Origin: JAMHWF01 sp035911095
GTDB taxonomy: Bacteria > Pseudomonadota > Gammaproteobacteria > Burkholderiales > Burkholderiaceae_C
Assembly: GCA_035911095.1 (NCBI GenBank)
Contig: JAMHWF010000125.1
Coordinates: 35,667-99,666 of the forward strand
DNA length: 64,000 bases
Direction of reading: 5' to 3'
The notes beneath the pieces were generated by a model. That model did not search any database and was not told where the DNA came from. It worked only from the letters and a program-made list of their open reading frames with translations. Position numbers and translations under genes: made by a program. Below are positions 37,573 through 47,960 of the stretch, piece by piece; position 1 is the stretch's first letter; each line of letters opens with the position of its first letter.

Positions 37573-38028
37573 ATGGCCGGCGTTCAGCGCTCGCCACCCC
37601 GCTTCGGTTCGACCCTGCTCGGCGCGAGGCTGCGTCGGCGCGAGCTCCCGCGGCTTCTCGTCACGCCGCCGGAAATGGAGGTCTGGCGCACCCCCTTCGA
37701 CGGCGCCGCGCTGCCGCCGACCCGTGCGCGGATCGAGGTGTACCGGGTGCTGAAGGCGCTCGACGGTGCGCCGATCCTTGCCAGCGATCTCTTCCAGCGG
37801 ATGTGTGCGTCGGGCCGGTCGATCCCGTTCTCGTCGGTGCATCCGGCGCTGCGCAATCTGGTCGACCACGGCCTGGCGCGGCGGGTGGTGGTCTCGGACC
37901 GCAAGAAGGCGGCCTACGCGCTCGTGCGACCCGTCGACGTGTCGGGCGCCCGGGCCAAACCACCCCCACGGGCCAACCCGCCCGCGCCACCTCCTGCGCC
38001 CAAGGCCCGCGCCAAGACGCGTCGTTGA
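37573..38028 (+). CDS. Fur-like winged-helix protein lacking the metal-binding domain
   Basis: A 151-aa protein whose residues about 50-118 follow the Fur-family DNA-binding pattern: TRARIEVYRVLKAL...ILASDLFQRMCASGRSIPFSSVHPALRNLVDHGLARR...KKAAYAL, aligning with T-R-x-x-I, SAE-x-(I/L)Y, (I/L)ATVYR-x-L and GL(I/V)xR of Fur. After that it ends in a Pro/Ala/Lys tail (PPPRANPPAPPPAPK). The Fur dimerisation domain with its His/Cys metal sites is missing. ATG 37573 is chosen; GTG 37570 and GTG 37486 are in frame. It lies 120 bp after the ferric-binding gene, and could regulate this locus. Confidence 0.65.
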   Translation: MAGVQRSPPRFGSTLLGARLRRRELPRLLVTPPEMEVWRTPFDGAALPPTRARIEVYRVLKALDGAPILASDLFQRMCASGRSIPFSSVHPALRNLVDHGLARRVVVSDRKKAAYALVRPVDVSGARAKPPPRANPPAPPPAPKARAKTRR

Positions 38029-38090
38029 GCTGGGCGGAGGGCAAACGACCGCAGGTCGGCCCGTCGGGAGGACGAGACGCCGCGCGAGGC

Positions 38091-38124
38091 TGGAAAGGAA
38101 TCCGAAGGCTGTATATATTCACAG
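38091..38124 (+). promoter_or_regulatory. LexA-type SOS box inside a promoter reaching the start codon
   Basis: CTGTATATATTCACAG at 38109-38124 fits the LexA box CTG-N10-CAG with an AT-rich centre and is followed by TA as in the extended consensus. TGGAAA (38091-38096), 17 bp, then TATATT (38114-38119) forms a sigma-70 promoter that the box would cover. Transcription should start near 38126, the A of the ATG. Confidence 0.75.
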
Positions 38125-38125
38125 T

Positions 38126-39265
38126 ATGTCGGAGCCCTCGAACCCCTTCGAGCCCGGTCTGCTGCCACCGGTGCCGCTGCCTGCCAAGGGCCGGGGCACC
38201 GGCTGGGCGATCCTGAATCGCTACGCACGGGAGGGGCGCGAGGCCTGGGACGACGGCTGGGGCACGCTCGACCAGGCGGCCGAGGTCGAGATGCTCCCGG
38301 CGCGCACCGAGGTCATCGAGCAGTCGGTGCGCACGATCCTGGCGCGCAACGAGTCGCCGGACATCCCGTTCGACCTGTCGATCAACCCCTACCGCGGCTG
38401 CGAGCACGGTTGCATCTACTGTTTCGCGCGCCCGACGCACAGCTACCTCGACCTCTCGCCGGGGCTCGACTTCGAGACGCGCATCGTCGCCAAGCGCAAC
38501 GCTGCCGAGCGCCTGCGCGAGGCGCTGGCGCGCCCCGCCTACCGGCCCGGGCTGCTCAACATCGGCTCCGCGACCGACGCCTACCAGCCGGTCGAGCGGC
38601 GCCTGCGCATCACCCGCGCGGTGATCGAGGTACTGGCCGAGGCCTCGCATCCGTTCTCGGTCGTCACCAAGTCGGCCGGCATCGAGCGCGACCTCGACCT
38701 GCTGGCGCCATTGGCCAAGCGGCGCCTCGCGGCTGTCTACGTCTCGCTGACGACGCTGGACGGGGCGCTGGCCCGGGTGATGGAGCCTCGCGCGGCAGCC
38801 CCGGGGCGGCGCCTGCAGGCGATCCGCCGGCTGGCCGAGGCTGGCGTGCCGGTCGGCGTCAGCGTCTCGCCGATGATCCCCTTCATCAACGAACCCGAGC
38901 TCGAGAAGCTGCTGGCGGCTGCCGCCGAGGCTGGCGCCCGCAGCGCCTTCATGACCGTGCTGCGACTGCCCTGGGAGGTGAACCCGCTGTTCCAGCAGTG
39001 GCTGGAGAGCCACTTCCCTGACCGCGCGGCGCGGGTGATGGCGCGCGTGCGCGAGATGCGCGGCGGGCGCGACTACGACGCGCGCTTCGGCCAGCGCATG
39101 CGCGGCGAGGGCGTCTGGTCGCAGCTGCTCGGCCAGCGCTTCGACAAGGCCTGCGTGCGACAGGGGTTGAACCGCGAGCGCCACGAGCTCGACTTGGGGC
39201 AGTTCGTGCCGCCGCCCCCGGTGGTCCGCGACCCGGCCGGCCCCGCACAGGGCCGGCTGTTCTGA
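38126..39265 (+). CDS. PA0069-type radical SAM protein, photoproduct-lyase-like
   Basis: Radical SAM enzyme (379 aa). The iron-sulfur cluster motif C-x3-C-x2-C is GCEHGCIYCF, cysteines 92, 96 and 99. The leading KGRGTGWAILNRY segment (residues 21-33) and PARTEVIEQSVRTILARN are typical of the PA0069 family, which is related to spore photoproduct lyase. The substrate is not established. ATG 38126 follows the LexA box by one base and has no Shine-Dalgarno sequence at a usable distance. A DNA-damage role is suggested by the SOS box and the relationship to photoproduct lyase. It converges on the receiver-TPR gene. Confidence 0.88.
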   Translation: MSEPSNPFEPGLLPPVPLPAKGRGTGWAILNRYAREGREAWDDGWGTLDQAAEVEMLPARTEVIEQSVRTILARNESPDIPFDLSINPYRGCEHGCIYCFARPTHSYLDLSPGLDFETRIVAKRNAAERLREALARPAYRPGLLNIGSATDAYQPVERRLRITRAVIEVLAEASHPFSVVTKSAGIERDLDLLAPLAKRRLAAVYVSLTTLDGALARVMEPRAAAPGRRLQAIRRLAEAGVPVGVSVSPMIPFINEPELEKLLAAAAEAGARSAFMTVLRLPWEVNPLFQQWLESHFPDRAARVMARVREMRGGRDYDARFGQRMRGEGVWSQLLGQRFDKACVRQGLNRERHELDLGQFVPPPPVVRDPAGPAQGRLF

Positions 39266-39290
39266 GCCGGGTCGGCCGGCCCGCCCGCGA

Positions 39291-40964
39291 TCAGGCCAGG
39301 TCCAGAGCGGCCGTCGACGGCAGGGCGCGCAGGTTCAGGCCGCCCGGCTGCCGGGGCGCGCCTGATTGGCCGAGCTGGCCGGGGCTGCCGGGTCGGCCGT
39401 AGCAGCGGCGCAGGTCGAGGGCGGTCTCTTCGAGGACGTCCGCTCCGGCAATGCGGCTGCGATGGCGCCGCAGCACCATCTGGGCCATGTCGATTAGCTT
39501 CGCATTCAGGGTCTCGCCACCGTGGAGCAGGAGCTCCTGGGCCGCCCCGCCCGGGTCGCCGCCCAGGCTCAGCGTCATCGCGCGCTCTGCGAGGCTCAGG
39601 ATCTCGGCATGCGTGCGGCGGATGCGCTCGGCATGCGCGGGGCAGGGGGCGGCGGCATGGGCGAGCAGTTCGGCCGCGGCCTTCGACGTCGCGTGGCGCC
39701 GGCCGATGCCGGCGATCCAGGTCTCTTCGTCGGGCAGCTCGAACTCGCTCGCGCGCAGCCGGGCCAGCACGGCCAGGGTGTTGCAGCCCGCCTCGAAGTC
39801 GAATCCCGGCAGCCGTAGCTCCGCGGCCAACGTCTCCAGGCGCTGGTCGATACCCTCGCGCACCGCGCTCCGGCCGGCCAGCGTCAGCAGCTCGATCAGT
39901 GTCGCCAGGCGCTCCAGGCGGGTGTCGGCGCCGGCGCGCTTGTCACGCCATTGCTCGCGCAACTGGGCGAGATGCTCCTCGCAGCGGCGCAGGCCCTTGG
40001 CATCACCGCGGTCGAAGCGCGCGAGCGCGAGCAGCATCACGCCCTGTGGGTCGAAGCGCTTGGAGCCGATGCCGACCGAGACGCTGCGGTCGAGGCTGTC
40101 CAGCGCTTCGTCCTGGCGGCCGAGGAAGAAGGCCAGGCTGCCCTGCTTCTGCAGGCGCGGCACCGAGTAGGGCGTCAAGGCGCTGGCCACGCGGTAGGCG
40201 CCGAGCGCGGCCTCGAGGTCGCCGAGCTCGACCAGCAGCGGGCCGAGCACGTCGTAGGCGTCGGCGTAGGTCGGCTCCTGCTCGATCAAGCGGTCCAGCG
40301 TCTGGCGGGCGTCGTCGAGGCGGCCGGCGTCGACCTGTGCGCGCGCGATGCCCAGTCGCGTCCAGGGCTGGGGGCGCAGCTCGCTCAGGCTTTCGTAGAG
40401 GCGTTCCGCCGCGTCGTGCTGCCCCAGGCGCAGCAGCAGCTCGGCGCCGACGCGGCCGGCATGTGACCAGTAGCGCGAACGCGCCGTGAAGTGCTGCACG
40501 CTCAGGCGCGCAGCGCGCGGCAGGTCGCCGGACTCGATCGCCTCGAAGACGTCGCGCAGCTCCTGCTTGCGGCCGCGCGCGAGGCGGATCCGATCGGCCA
40601 GGGCCGACGCGTTGTGCGGCTTCAGGAGATAGCTGTCGAGCGCCGACTCGGCCGCCTCGGCGACCTTCGCATACGAGGCTTCGCCGGTGACCATGATGAA
40701 GACGGTCGAGAAGGGCAGGAGTTGCGCGCGGTGCAGGTCGTCGAGCAGGTCCTGGCCGGTGTAGTCGCTGCCGTCGAAGTGGTAGTCGCACAAGACCACG
40801 TCGAAGCGGCGCGTGTCCAGGTCGCGACGCGCGGCGGCTGCGTCTGACACCTGCGCGATGACGCCGACGCCCAGGTCGCGCAGCATGCTCACGAGGAGGC
40901 TGCGCGAGGTCGGGTTACCGTCGATGACGAGGGCGCGCGTGCCGCGCAGGTCGGCAAAGTCCAT
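39291..40964 (-). CDS. Response-regulator receiver protein with TPR repeats
   Basis: A 557-aa protein. The N-terminal CheY-like receiver (1-125) has acidic Asp15, phospho-acceptor Asp60 in DVVLCDYHFDG, Thr93 and Lys115 in YLLKPHN. TPR-like helical repeats run from about residue 140 to 330 (for example AAERLYESLSELRPQPWTRLGIARAQVDAGRLDDARQTLDRLIEQEP). The remainder is helical, ending in a Gly/Pro/Gln-rich tail. No DNA-binding or enzymatic output domain is visible, so output is probably by protein contact. No kinase gene is adjacent. Confidence 0.88.
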   Translation of the reverse strand: MDFADLRGTRALVIDGNPTSRSLLVSMLRDLGVGVIAQVSDAAAARRDLDTRRFDVVLCDYHFDGSDYTGQDLLDDLHRAQLLPFSTVFIMVTGEASYAKVAEAAESALDSYLLKPHNASALADRIRLARGRKQELRDVFEAIESGDLPRAARLSVQHFTARSRYWSHAGRVGAELLLRLGQHDAAERLYESLSELRPQPWTRLGIARAQVDAGRLDDARQTLDRLIEQEPTYADAYDVLGPLLVELGDLEAALGAYRVASALTPYSVPRLQKQGSLAFFLGRQDEALDSLDRSVSVGIGSKRFDPQGVMLLALARFDRGDAKGLRRCEEHLAQLREQWRDKRAGADTRLERLATLIELLTLAGRSAVREGIDQRLETLAAELRLPGFDFEAGCNTLAVLARLRASEFELPDEETWIAGIGRRHATSKAAAELLAHAAAPCPAHAERIRRTHAEILSLAERAMTLSLGGDPGGAAQELLLHGGETLNAKLIDMAQMVLRRHRSRIAGADVLEETALDLRRCYGRPGSPGQLGQSGAPRQPGGLNLRALPSTAALDLA

Positions 40965-41042
40965 GTCCGGCGTCGAGGGGCTGGGCCAGGCCCGGCCCGC
41001 GTCCAGACATATCGGCGGCCGCGCGGGCCGACTTGAGCCGGC

Positions 41043-42176
41043 TTACTTGAACAGGTCCTTGACCCGGTCGGTCCAGGAACTGGAACCGGGCGAATGCCGG
41101 TCGCCGCCCTTGCGGAAGGCGTCGTCGAGCTCCTTCAGCAGCTTGCGCTGGTGCTCGGTCAGCTTGACCGGCGTTTCGACGCTGATGTGGCAGTACAGGT
41201 CGCCCGGGTAGCTCGAGCGCACGCCCTTGATGCCCTTGCCGCGCAGGCGGAAGGTCTTGCCGTGCTGCGTGCCCTCGGGCACCTCGATCTCGGCCTTGCC
41301 GCCGAGCGTCGGCACCTCGATCGAGCCACCGAGCGCCGCCGTCGTCATGCCGACCGGCACCGTGCAGTGCAGGTCGTCGCCGTCGCGCTCGAAGACCTCG
41401 TGCTGCTTGATGCGGATCTCGATGTAGAGGTCGCCGCTCGGCCCGCCGTTCATGCCCGGCTCGCCGTTGCCGGCCGAGCGGATGCGCATGCCCTCGTTGA
41501 TGCCGGCCGGGATCTTGACCTCGAGGGTCTTGGTCTTCTTGACCTTGCCCTGGCCGTTGCAGGTGGTGCAGGGCTCGGGGATCACCTTGCCGCTGCCGTG
41601 GCAGTGCGGGCAGGTCTGCTGGATGCTGAAGAAGCCCTGGCGCAGGTGGACATTGCCCGAGCCGCTGCAGGTCGGGCAGGTCTTGGCCTGCGTGCCCGCC
41701 TTGGCGCCGCTGCCCTTGCAGGTTTCGCAGGTCTCCCAGGCCGGGATGCGGATCTGCGATTCCTTGCCCTTGGCGGCCTCCTCGAGCGTGATCTCCATCG
41801 CGTAGCTCAGGTCGCTGCCGCGGTAGACCTGCTGGCCACCGGGGCGACGGCCCCCGCCGCCCTGGCCGCCGAAGATGTCGCCGAAGATGTCCCCGAAGGC
41901 TTCGGCGAAGCCGCCGAAGCCTTCCTGGCCGCGGGCCATGTTGGGGTCGACGCCGGCATGGCCGAACTGGTCGTAGGCCGCGCGCTTCTGCCCGTCGGAG
42001 AGCACTTCGTAGGCTTCCTTGGCCTCCTTGAACTGCTCTTCCGCCTTCACCGCCTTTTCGCCCTGGTTGCGGTCGGGGTGGTACTTCATGGCCAGCTTGC
42101 GGTAGGCCTTCTTGATGTCCTCCTCGGTGGCGTTCTTCACCACCCCGAGGACTTCGTAGTAATCGCGCTTAGCCAT
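41043..42176 (-). CDS. dnaJ: Chaperone protein DnaJ
   Basis: Hsp40 co-chaperone (377 aa) that delivers substrates to DnaK and stimulates its ATPase. The J domain (1-70) has the HPD motif in MKYHPDRNQGE. A Gly/Phe-rich linker (GFGGFAEAFGDIFGDIFGG) precedes four CxxCxGxG zinc repeats (CETCKGSG, CPTCSGSG, CPHCHGSG, CTTCNGQG), then the beta-rich substrate domain. It is last of the grpE-dnaK-dnaJ operon. Confidence 0.98.
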   Translation of the reverse strand: MAKRDYYEVLGVVKNATEEDIKKAYRKLAMKYHPDRNQGEKAVKAEEQFKEAKEAYEVLSDGQKRAAYDQFGHAGVDPNMARGQEGFGGFAEAFGDIFGDIFGGQGGGGRRPGGQQVYRGSDLSYAMEITLEEAAKGKESQIRIPAWETCETCKGSGAKAGTQAKTCPTCSGSGNVHLRQGFFSIQQTCPHCHGSGKVIPEPCTTCNGQGKVKKTKTLEVKIPAGINEGMRIRSAGNGEPGMNGGPSGDLYIEIRIKQHEVFERDGDDLHCTVPVGMTTAALGGSIEVPTLGGKAEIEVPEGTQHGKTFRLRGKGIKGVRSSYPGDLYCHISVETPVKLTEHQRKLLKELDDAFRKGGDRHSPGSSSWTDRVKDLFK

Positions 42177-42290
42177 GCGGGCCCCTGATGCGAGAGCGAG
42201 TATCGAAACGAAGACGCCGCGTCGAGCTGTCGAGGCCGACAGGCTCGTACGCGGCGCAGACGGCCGGGCGATGCCGGCGCGTCTTGGCGG

Positions 42291-44246
<1,956 letters not shown>

Positions 44247-44354
44247 GTTCGTAAGCTCCTGGATGCGGAAATTCGTTGACTTCGAGTTGTGGTTCGCTTC
44301 GGGGCTTTCAAGCCCGCGGGGCATGCCCGGGACGGCATGCGAGTGCCATGCCGG

Positions 44355-44909
44355 CTACTTCGGCGCGGCGACCATGACGAGGGCCGGTCGCAGCACGCGG
44401 TCGGCGATCAGGTAGCCCTTCTGCAGCACGCTGACGACGGTGTTGGCCTCCTGTGCGGCGGGCACCATGCTGATCGCCTGGTGCTGGTGCGGGTCGAAGC
44501 GGGTGCCAGCCGGCGGGTTGATCTCGATCACCTTGTTGCGCTCGAGGGCGCTGGCGAGCTGGCGCAGCGTGGCGTGCACGCCTTCGAGTACCTGCTGGGC
44601 CGAGGCGTCGGGCTGGGCGAGGGCGGCCTCCAGGCTGTCCTTGACCGGCAGCAGGCTTTCGGCGAAGCCTTCGACCGCGAACTTGCGGGCCTTGGCGGCG
44701 TCTTCCTCGGCGCGGCGGCGGATGTTCTCGACCTCGGCCTTCGAGCGCAGGTAGGCGTCGGAGACCTCGGCATGACGGGCTTCGAGCTCGGCGAGCCGGG
44801 TCGCGGCATCGGCCGTGGGCGCCGCCTCTGCGGTCGGCGGGGTCGCCAGGTCGTCCGGAATGGCGAAGGCGTCGGTCGGGGGCGGTCGTTGCGGGTCCGT
44901 TGTCGTCAT
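44355..44909 (-). CDS. grpE: Nucleotide exchange factor GrpE
   Basis: Exchange factor for DnaK (184 aa). An acidic N-terminal tail precedes a long dimerising helix (AATRLAELEARHAEVSDAYLRSKAEVENIRRR), and the beta wing has DPHQHQAISM. ATG 44909 is the correct start: the longer frame to 45014 would be read through the promoter at 44944-44969. The 108 bp before dnaK include inverted CATGC repeats (about 44322-44351) with no evident terminator. Confidence 0.96.
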   Translation of the reverse strand: MTTTDPQRPPPTDAFAIPDDLATPPTAEAAPTADAATRLAELEARHAEVSDAYLRSKAEVENIRRRAEEDAAKARKFAVEGFAESLLPVKDSLEAALAQPDASAQQVLEGVHATLRQLASALERNKVIEINPPAGTRFDPHQHQAISMVPAAQEANTVVSVLQKGYLIADRVLRPALVMVAAPK

Positions 44910-44943
44910 GTCGTGTGCGGGGGTTGAGCCTCGATCGGTCGGA

Positions 44944-44969
44944 ATGGGGTCGCGAGGCGCGCTTTCAAG
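44944..44969 (-). promoter_or_regulatory. Sigma-32 heat-shock promoter of grpE-dnaK-dnaJ
   Basis: On the minus strand CTTGAAA (44969-44963), 13 bp, then CCCCAT (44949-44944) match the sigma-32 consensus at every base. Transcription would begin near 44937, giving a leader of about 28 nt to the grpE ATG. Confidence 0.9.
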
Positions 44970-45104
44970 AGGGCCGAAGGCCCCGTTTTCATCGCAGCGC
45001 ATGCGCTTCCTCACATCTGGGGGCGATCGAGTGCCGGTGCGGGCCGGATCCGGCCGGGTTGCAAGAAGTCGCTCGGGGGGAATGTGGGTCGGAAGCCGGG
45101 CGGA

Positions 45105-45551
45105 TCAAGGCGGGTCGTCGGGCTCGGCCACGACGCTCCAGCGCTGCCAGTCGCTCAGTCGCCGTCGGTCGCGCTTGGTGGGGCGCCCCTGCGCCAGTCC
45201 CAGCGCCGGTTCGACCCCCTGTCGCCGCTGCTCCGCCGCCCGTTCGCGCGCGGCGAGGCTTTCGGCCGTCTCGGCGTACAGCGCTTGCGCGACCGGCGCC
45301 GGGCCGCGCACCGCGCTCAGGCCCAGCACCGTGACGGTGCGATCGACCGTGCCCTGGCGCAGCCGCACGCGGTCACCAGCCCGCAGTTCGTGCGCCGGCT
45401 TCGCCGCCTGTCCGTTGACCTCGACGCGACCCTTGTGGATTTCCTCGGTCGCGAGCGATCGCGTCTTGTAGAAGCGCGCCGCCCACAACCATTTGTCCAG
45501 CCGCAGCCGGGTGGTCCCAGTGTCTTCGGCGCGTGTGCCTGTGTTCACCAT
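45105..45551 (-). CDS. hslR: Heat-shock S4-domain RNA-binding protein (Hsp15)
   Basis: S4-fold RNA-binding protein (148 aa from ATG 45551, or four residues more from ATG 45563). RLRLDKWLWAARFYKTRSLATEEIHKGRVEVNGQAAKPAHEL is the S4 domain; E. coli Hsp15 binds 50S subunits carrying stalled nascent chains. The basic C-terminal tail (GRPTKRDRRRLSDW) is typical. Its place next to grpE suits a stress role. The 546-residue frame extending upstream to 46745 runs inside tctE in another frame and is not coding there. Confidence 0.93.
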   Translation of the reverse strand: MVNTGTRAEDTGTTRLRLDKWLWAARFYKTRSLATEEIHKGRVEVNGQAAKPAHELRAGDRVRLRQGTVDRTVTVLGLSAVRGPAPVAQALYAETAESLAARERAAEQRRQGVEPALGLAQGRPTKRDRRRLSDWQRWSVVAEPDDPP

Positions 45552-45625
45552 CCGTGCGCGCATCCTCCGTGCGTCCGTCTCGGAGATCCGAAGCCGTCGG
45601 CGATCCTCTCCACGCTCGCGCGGCT

Positions 45626-47134
45626 TCAGGCTGCATTGTCCTCCAGCGGGAGGCGCACGACCGCATCCAGCCCGGCGACGCGGTCGCCGCTGCGCCGGTC
45701 GACGAGCGCAATCTCGCCCCCGAGCGACGCCACGATCCCGCGGCAGATCGCGAGCCCGAGCCCGGTGCCGCCCAGGCTGCCCGTTCCGCTGGCGAAAGGC
45801 TGGAACAGGCGCGCGCGCAGTGCCTCGTCGATGCCGGGCCCGTGGTCGGAGACCGTCAGCGTCGCGCTGCGCCCGTCGCGCGCCATGCGCAGCGTGAAGG
45901 GCGAGCCCGGTGGCGCATGGCGGATCGCGTTGTGCATCAGGTTGCGCGTCAGCTCGCGCAGCGACCACTCGTGTGCGCGTACCGGCGCCTCCACCGTCTC
46001 GAGCTCGAAGTCGAGCGCCTTGTCTGCCACCAGCGGTGCCAGGTCGAGCGAGACGGCGCGCACGATCGCGCCCCAGTCGGCCAGCGGCGCCTCGCCTTGC
46101 ACGCGCAGCTGCTCGACGCGCGCCAGCGCCAGCATCTGGTTGGCCAGCTCGGTGGCCCGCTGCACGGTATGGGCGATCTCGTCGAGCGCCTGCGCGGCCG
46201 GCACGTCGCCTCGCTGTGCCGATTGCAGCTGGGTGCGCAGCACCGCCAGCGGCGTGCGCAGCTGGTGCGAGGTGTCGCGCACGAAGCGCTGCTGATGCTC
46301 GAGCAAGTGCGCGAGTCGCGCCATGACCTGATTGGTCGCGGCGAGCAAGGGCCGCAGCTCGCGCGGGGTGGCGCCTTCGGGGATCGGCGTCAGGTCGTCG
46401 GCGTGGCGCTCGGCGAGGCGCTCGCTGAGCTCGCGCACCGGTCGCGTGGCCCGCTGCACGACGAACAGCACGACGGCAACGATCACCGCGAGCAGCAGCG
46501 CCTGTCGCCACAGGGTGTCGACGAGGATGCGCCGCGCCAGCGCCTCGCGCAGCTCGAGCGTCTCGGCCACCTGGATCGTCGCCACGCCGTGCCCCACGGC
46601 GTTCGCCACCGGCTGCAGCAGCACCGCCACGCGCACCGGCGCGCCGTCGTAGCGCGTGTCGTAGAAGTCGACCAGCGCCGCATAGGGGCCTCGGTCGGGC
46701 AGCGTGCCGTGCCAGGACGGCAGGTCCTCGAAGCCCGAGACCCATTCGCCTTCGAAGCCGCTGACCTTGTAGACCATCCGGCTGCGGTTGTCGGCCTCGA
46801 AGGGCTCGAGCGCCGCATAGGGCACGACGGCGCGCAGGCGCAGTCCGTCGCCATCGCGCACCACCTCCAGCTGCTCGCCGATCGTCTTTGCCGAGGCGAG
46901 CAGGGTGCGGTCGTAGGCGGTGTCGGCCGCGCGAAGGGTCTGGCGGTAGAGGCTCGCCGCGTTCAGGCCGACCAGCGCCAGCACCGGCAGCAGGATGCCG
47001 AGCAGCAGCGTGCTGCGCAACGACAGGCGCGGCGCCCGCGGCGCGCGCGTGTGGGCTGCGGGCGGCGCCGCGCCGGTGCGCACAGGCGCGTCCGCGGAGG
47101 CCGCGGAGGCCGCAGCGTCGTCGGCCGCCGGCAT
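45626..47134 (-). CDS. tctE: Sensor histidine kinase TctE
   Basis: Inner-membrane sensor kinase (502 aa) for tricarboxylates. Membrane helices at about 40-62 and 208-228 flank a periplasmic sensor domain. The phosphorylated histidine is H290 in RDTSHQLRTPLAVLR; the ATPase part has NAIRHAPPGSP, DHGPGID and GTGLGLAI. It starts directly after the tctD stop with no gap and, with tctD, is divergent from the tctCBA transporter it presumably controls. Confidence 0.93.
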   Translation of the reverse strand: MPAADDAAASAASADAPVRTGAAPPAAHTRAPRAPRLSLRSTLLLGILLPVLALVGLNAASLYRQTLRAADTAYDRTLLASAKTIGEQLEVVRDGDGLRLRAVVPYAALEPFEADNRSRMVYKVSGFEGEWVSGFEDLPSWHGTLPDRGPYAALVDFYDTRYDGAPVRVAVLLQPVANAVGHGVATIQVAETLELREALARRILVDTLWRQALLLAVIVAVVLFVVQRATRPVRELSERLAERHADDLTPIPEGATPRELRPLLAATNQVMARLAHLLEHQQRFVRDTSHQLRTPLAVLRTQLQSAQRGDVPAAQALDEIAHTVQRATELANQMLALARVEQLRVQGEAPLADWGAIVRAVSLDLAPLVADKALDFELETVEAPVRAHEWSLRELTRNLMHNAIRHAPPGSPFTLRMARDGRSATLTVSDHGPGIDEALRARLFQPFASGTGSLGGTGLGLAICRGIVASLGGEIALVDRRSGDRVAGLDAVVRLPLEDNAA

Positions 47135-47815
47135 TCAGGCCTTCAGCAGGTAGCCCAGTCCGCGCAGGCTGACGAGCTGCGCGCCGGTCGGCGCCAGGCG
47201 CTTGCGCAGACGGTAGGCGACGACCTCGACGGCCTCCGGACGCACGTCGGCCTCGCCGGGGAACACCGCCTCGATCAGGCGCTCCTTCGCGACCGCCAGG
47301 CCTGGCCGCGCGAGCAGGCTGCGCAGCATCGCGGTCTCGCGCGGCGCGAGCGGCCAGGGCGTGCCGTGCAGGTGGATCGCACCGCTCACCGGGTCGCAGC
47401 GCAGGCCGCAGAACTCGGGCGTCTGGGGTTCGGCCGCGGTGCCGGCCGCCGAGGGCCCCGCGCGGCGCGCGAGGGCGCGGATGCGGGCCTCGAGTTCGTC
47501 GAGGTCGAAGGGCTTGGGCAGGTAGTCGTCCGCGCCGGTGTTGAGGCCGAGGATGCGGTCGCCGACCGTGCCGCGCGCGGTCAGCACGATGACCGGCGTC
47601 GCGAGGCCCTCGGCACGTGCCTGCGCCAGGATCTCGAGCCCGTCCTGGCCGGGCAGGCTCAAGTCGAGCAGCACGACATCGGGCACGCTCGCATGCCAGC
47701 GCGACAGCGCCTTGGCACCGTCGCCGCAGCAGCTCACCTGCATGCCGCGGCGCTCGAAGCTGCGCTGCAGCGTCGCCTGCATCGTGGCGTGGTCCTCGAC
47801 GATCAGCAGCTTCAT
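47135..47815 (-). CDS. tctD: Response regulator TctD
   Basis: OmpR-family regulator (226 aa). Receiver domain: acidic E7/D8, phospho-acceptor D51 in VPDVVLLDLSLPG, and K101 in YLPKPFD. The C-terminal winged helix (about 130-226; PLAPRETAMLRSLLARPG, VEVVAYRLRKRLAPTGAQLVSLRGLGYLL) binds DNA. It is the first gene of the tctDE operon. A direct repeat with 11-bp spacing in the gap before tctC is a plausible binding site. Confidence 0.95.
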   Translation of the reverse strand: MKLLIVEDHATMQATLQRSFERRGMQVSCCGDGAKALSRWHASVPDVVLLDLSLPGQDGLEILAQARAEGLATPVIVLTARGTVGDRILGLNTGADDYLPKPFDLDELEARIRALARRAGPSAAGTAAEPQTPEFCGLRCDPVSGAIHLHGTPWPLAPRETAMLRSLLARPGLAVAKERLIEAVFPGEADVRPEAVEVVAYRLRKRLAPTGAQLVSLRGLGYLLKA

Positions 47816-47896
47816 CAGGCCAGGACCTTAGCAGCCGGTGGGTCCCCGGATGACGGCCGGGGCAGACCGGTGTTCAGCGTTTCCCCTAGGTCGTTC

Positions 47897-47915
47897 GACA
47901 GCCATTTGACAGCCC
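47897..47915 (+). promoter_or_regulatory. Direct repeat, candidate TctD operator
   Basis: GACAGCC occurs at 47898-47904 and 47909-47915, 11 bp apart, so both copies face one side of the helix as OmpR-type regulators prefer. The second copy overlaps TTGACA (47907-47912), a -35-like hexamer, but I find no good -10 at 17 bp. Confidence 0.5.
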
Positions 47916-47960
47916 TCGGCGCGAACATGCCCGCTTGCAGAAGAACCAGGAGACAAGACG

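Noticed and set aside
44910..45014. Longer grpE start at 45014
   Set aside because: The frame crosses the sigma-32 promoter; conserved GrpE sequence begins after ATG 44909.
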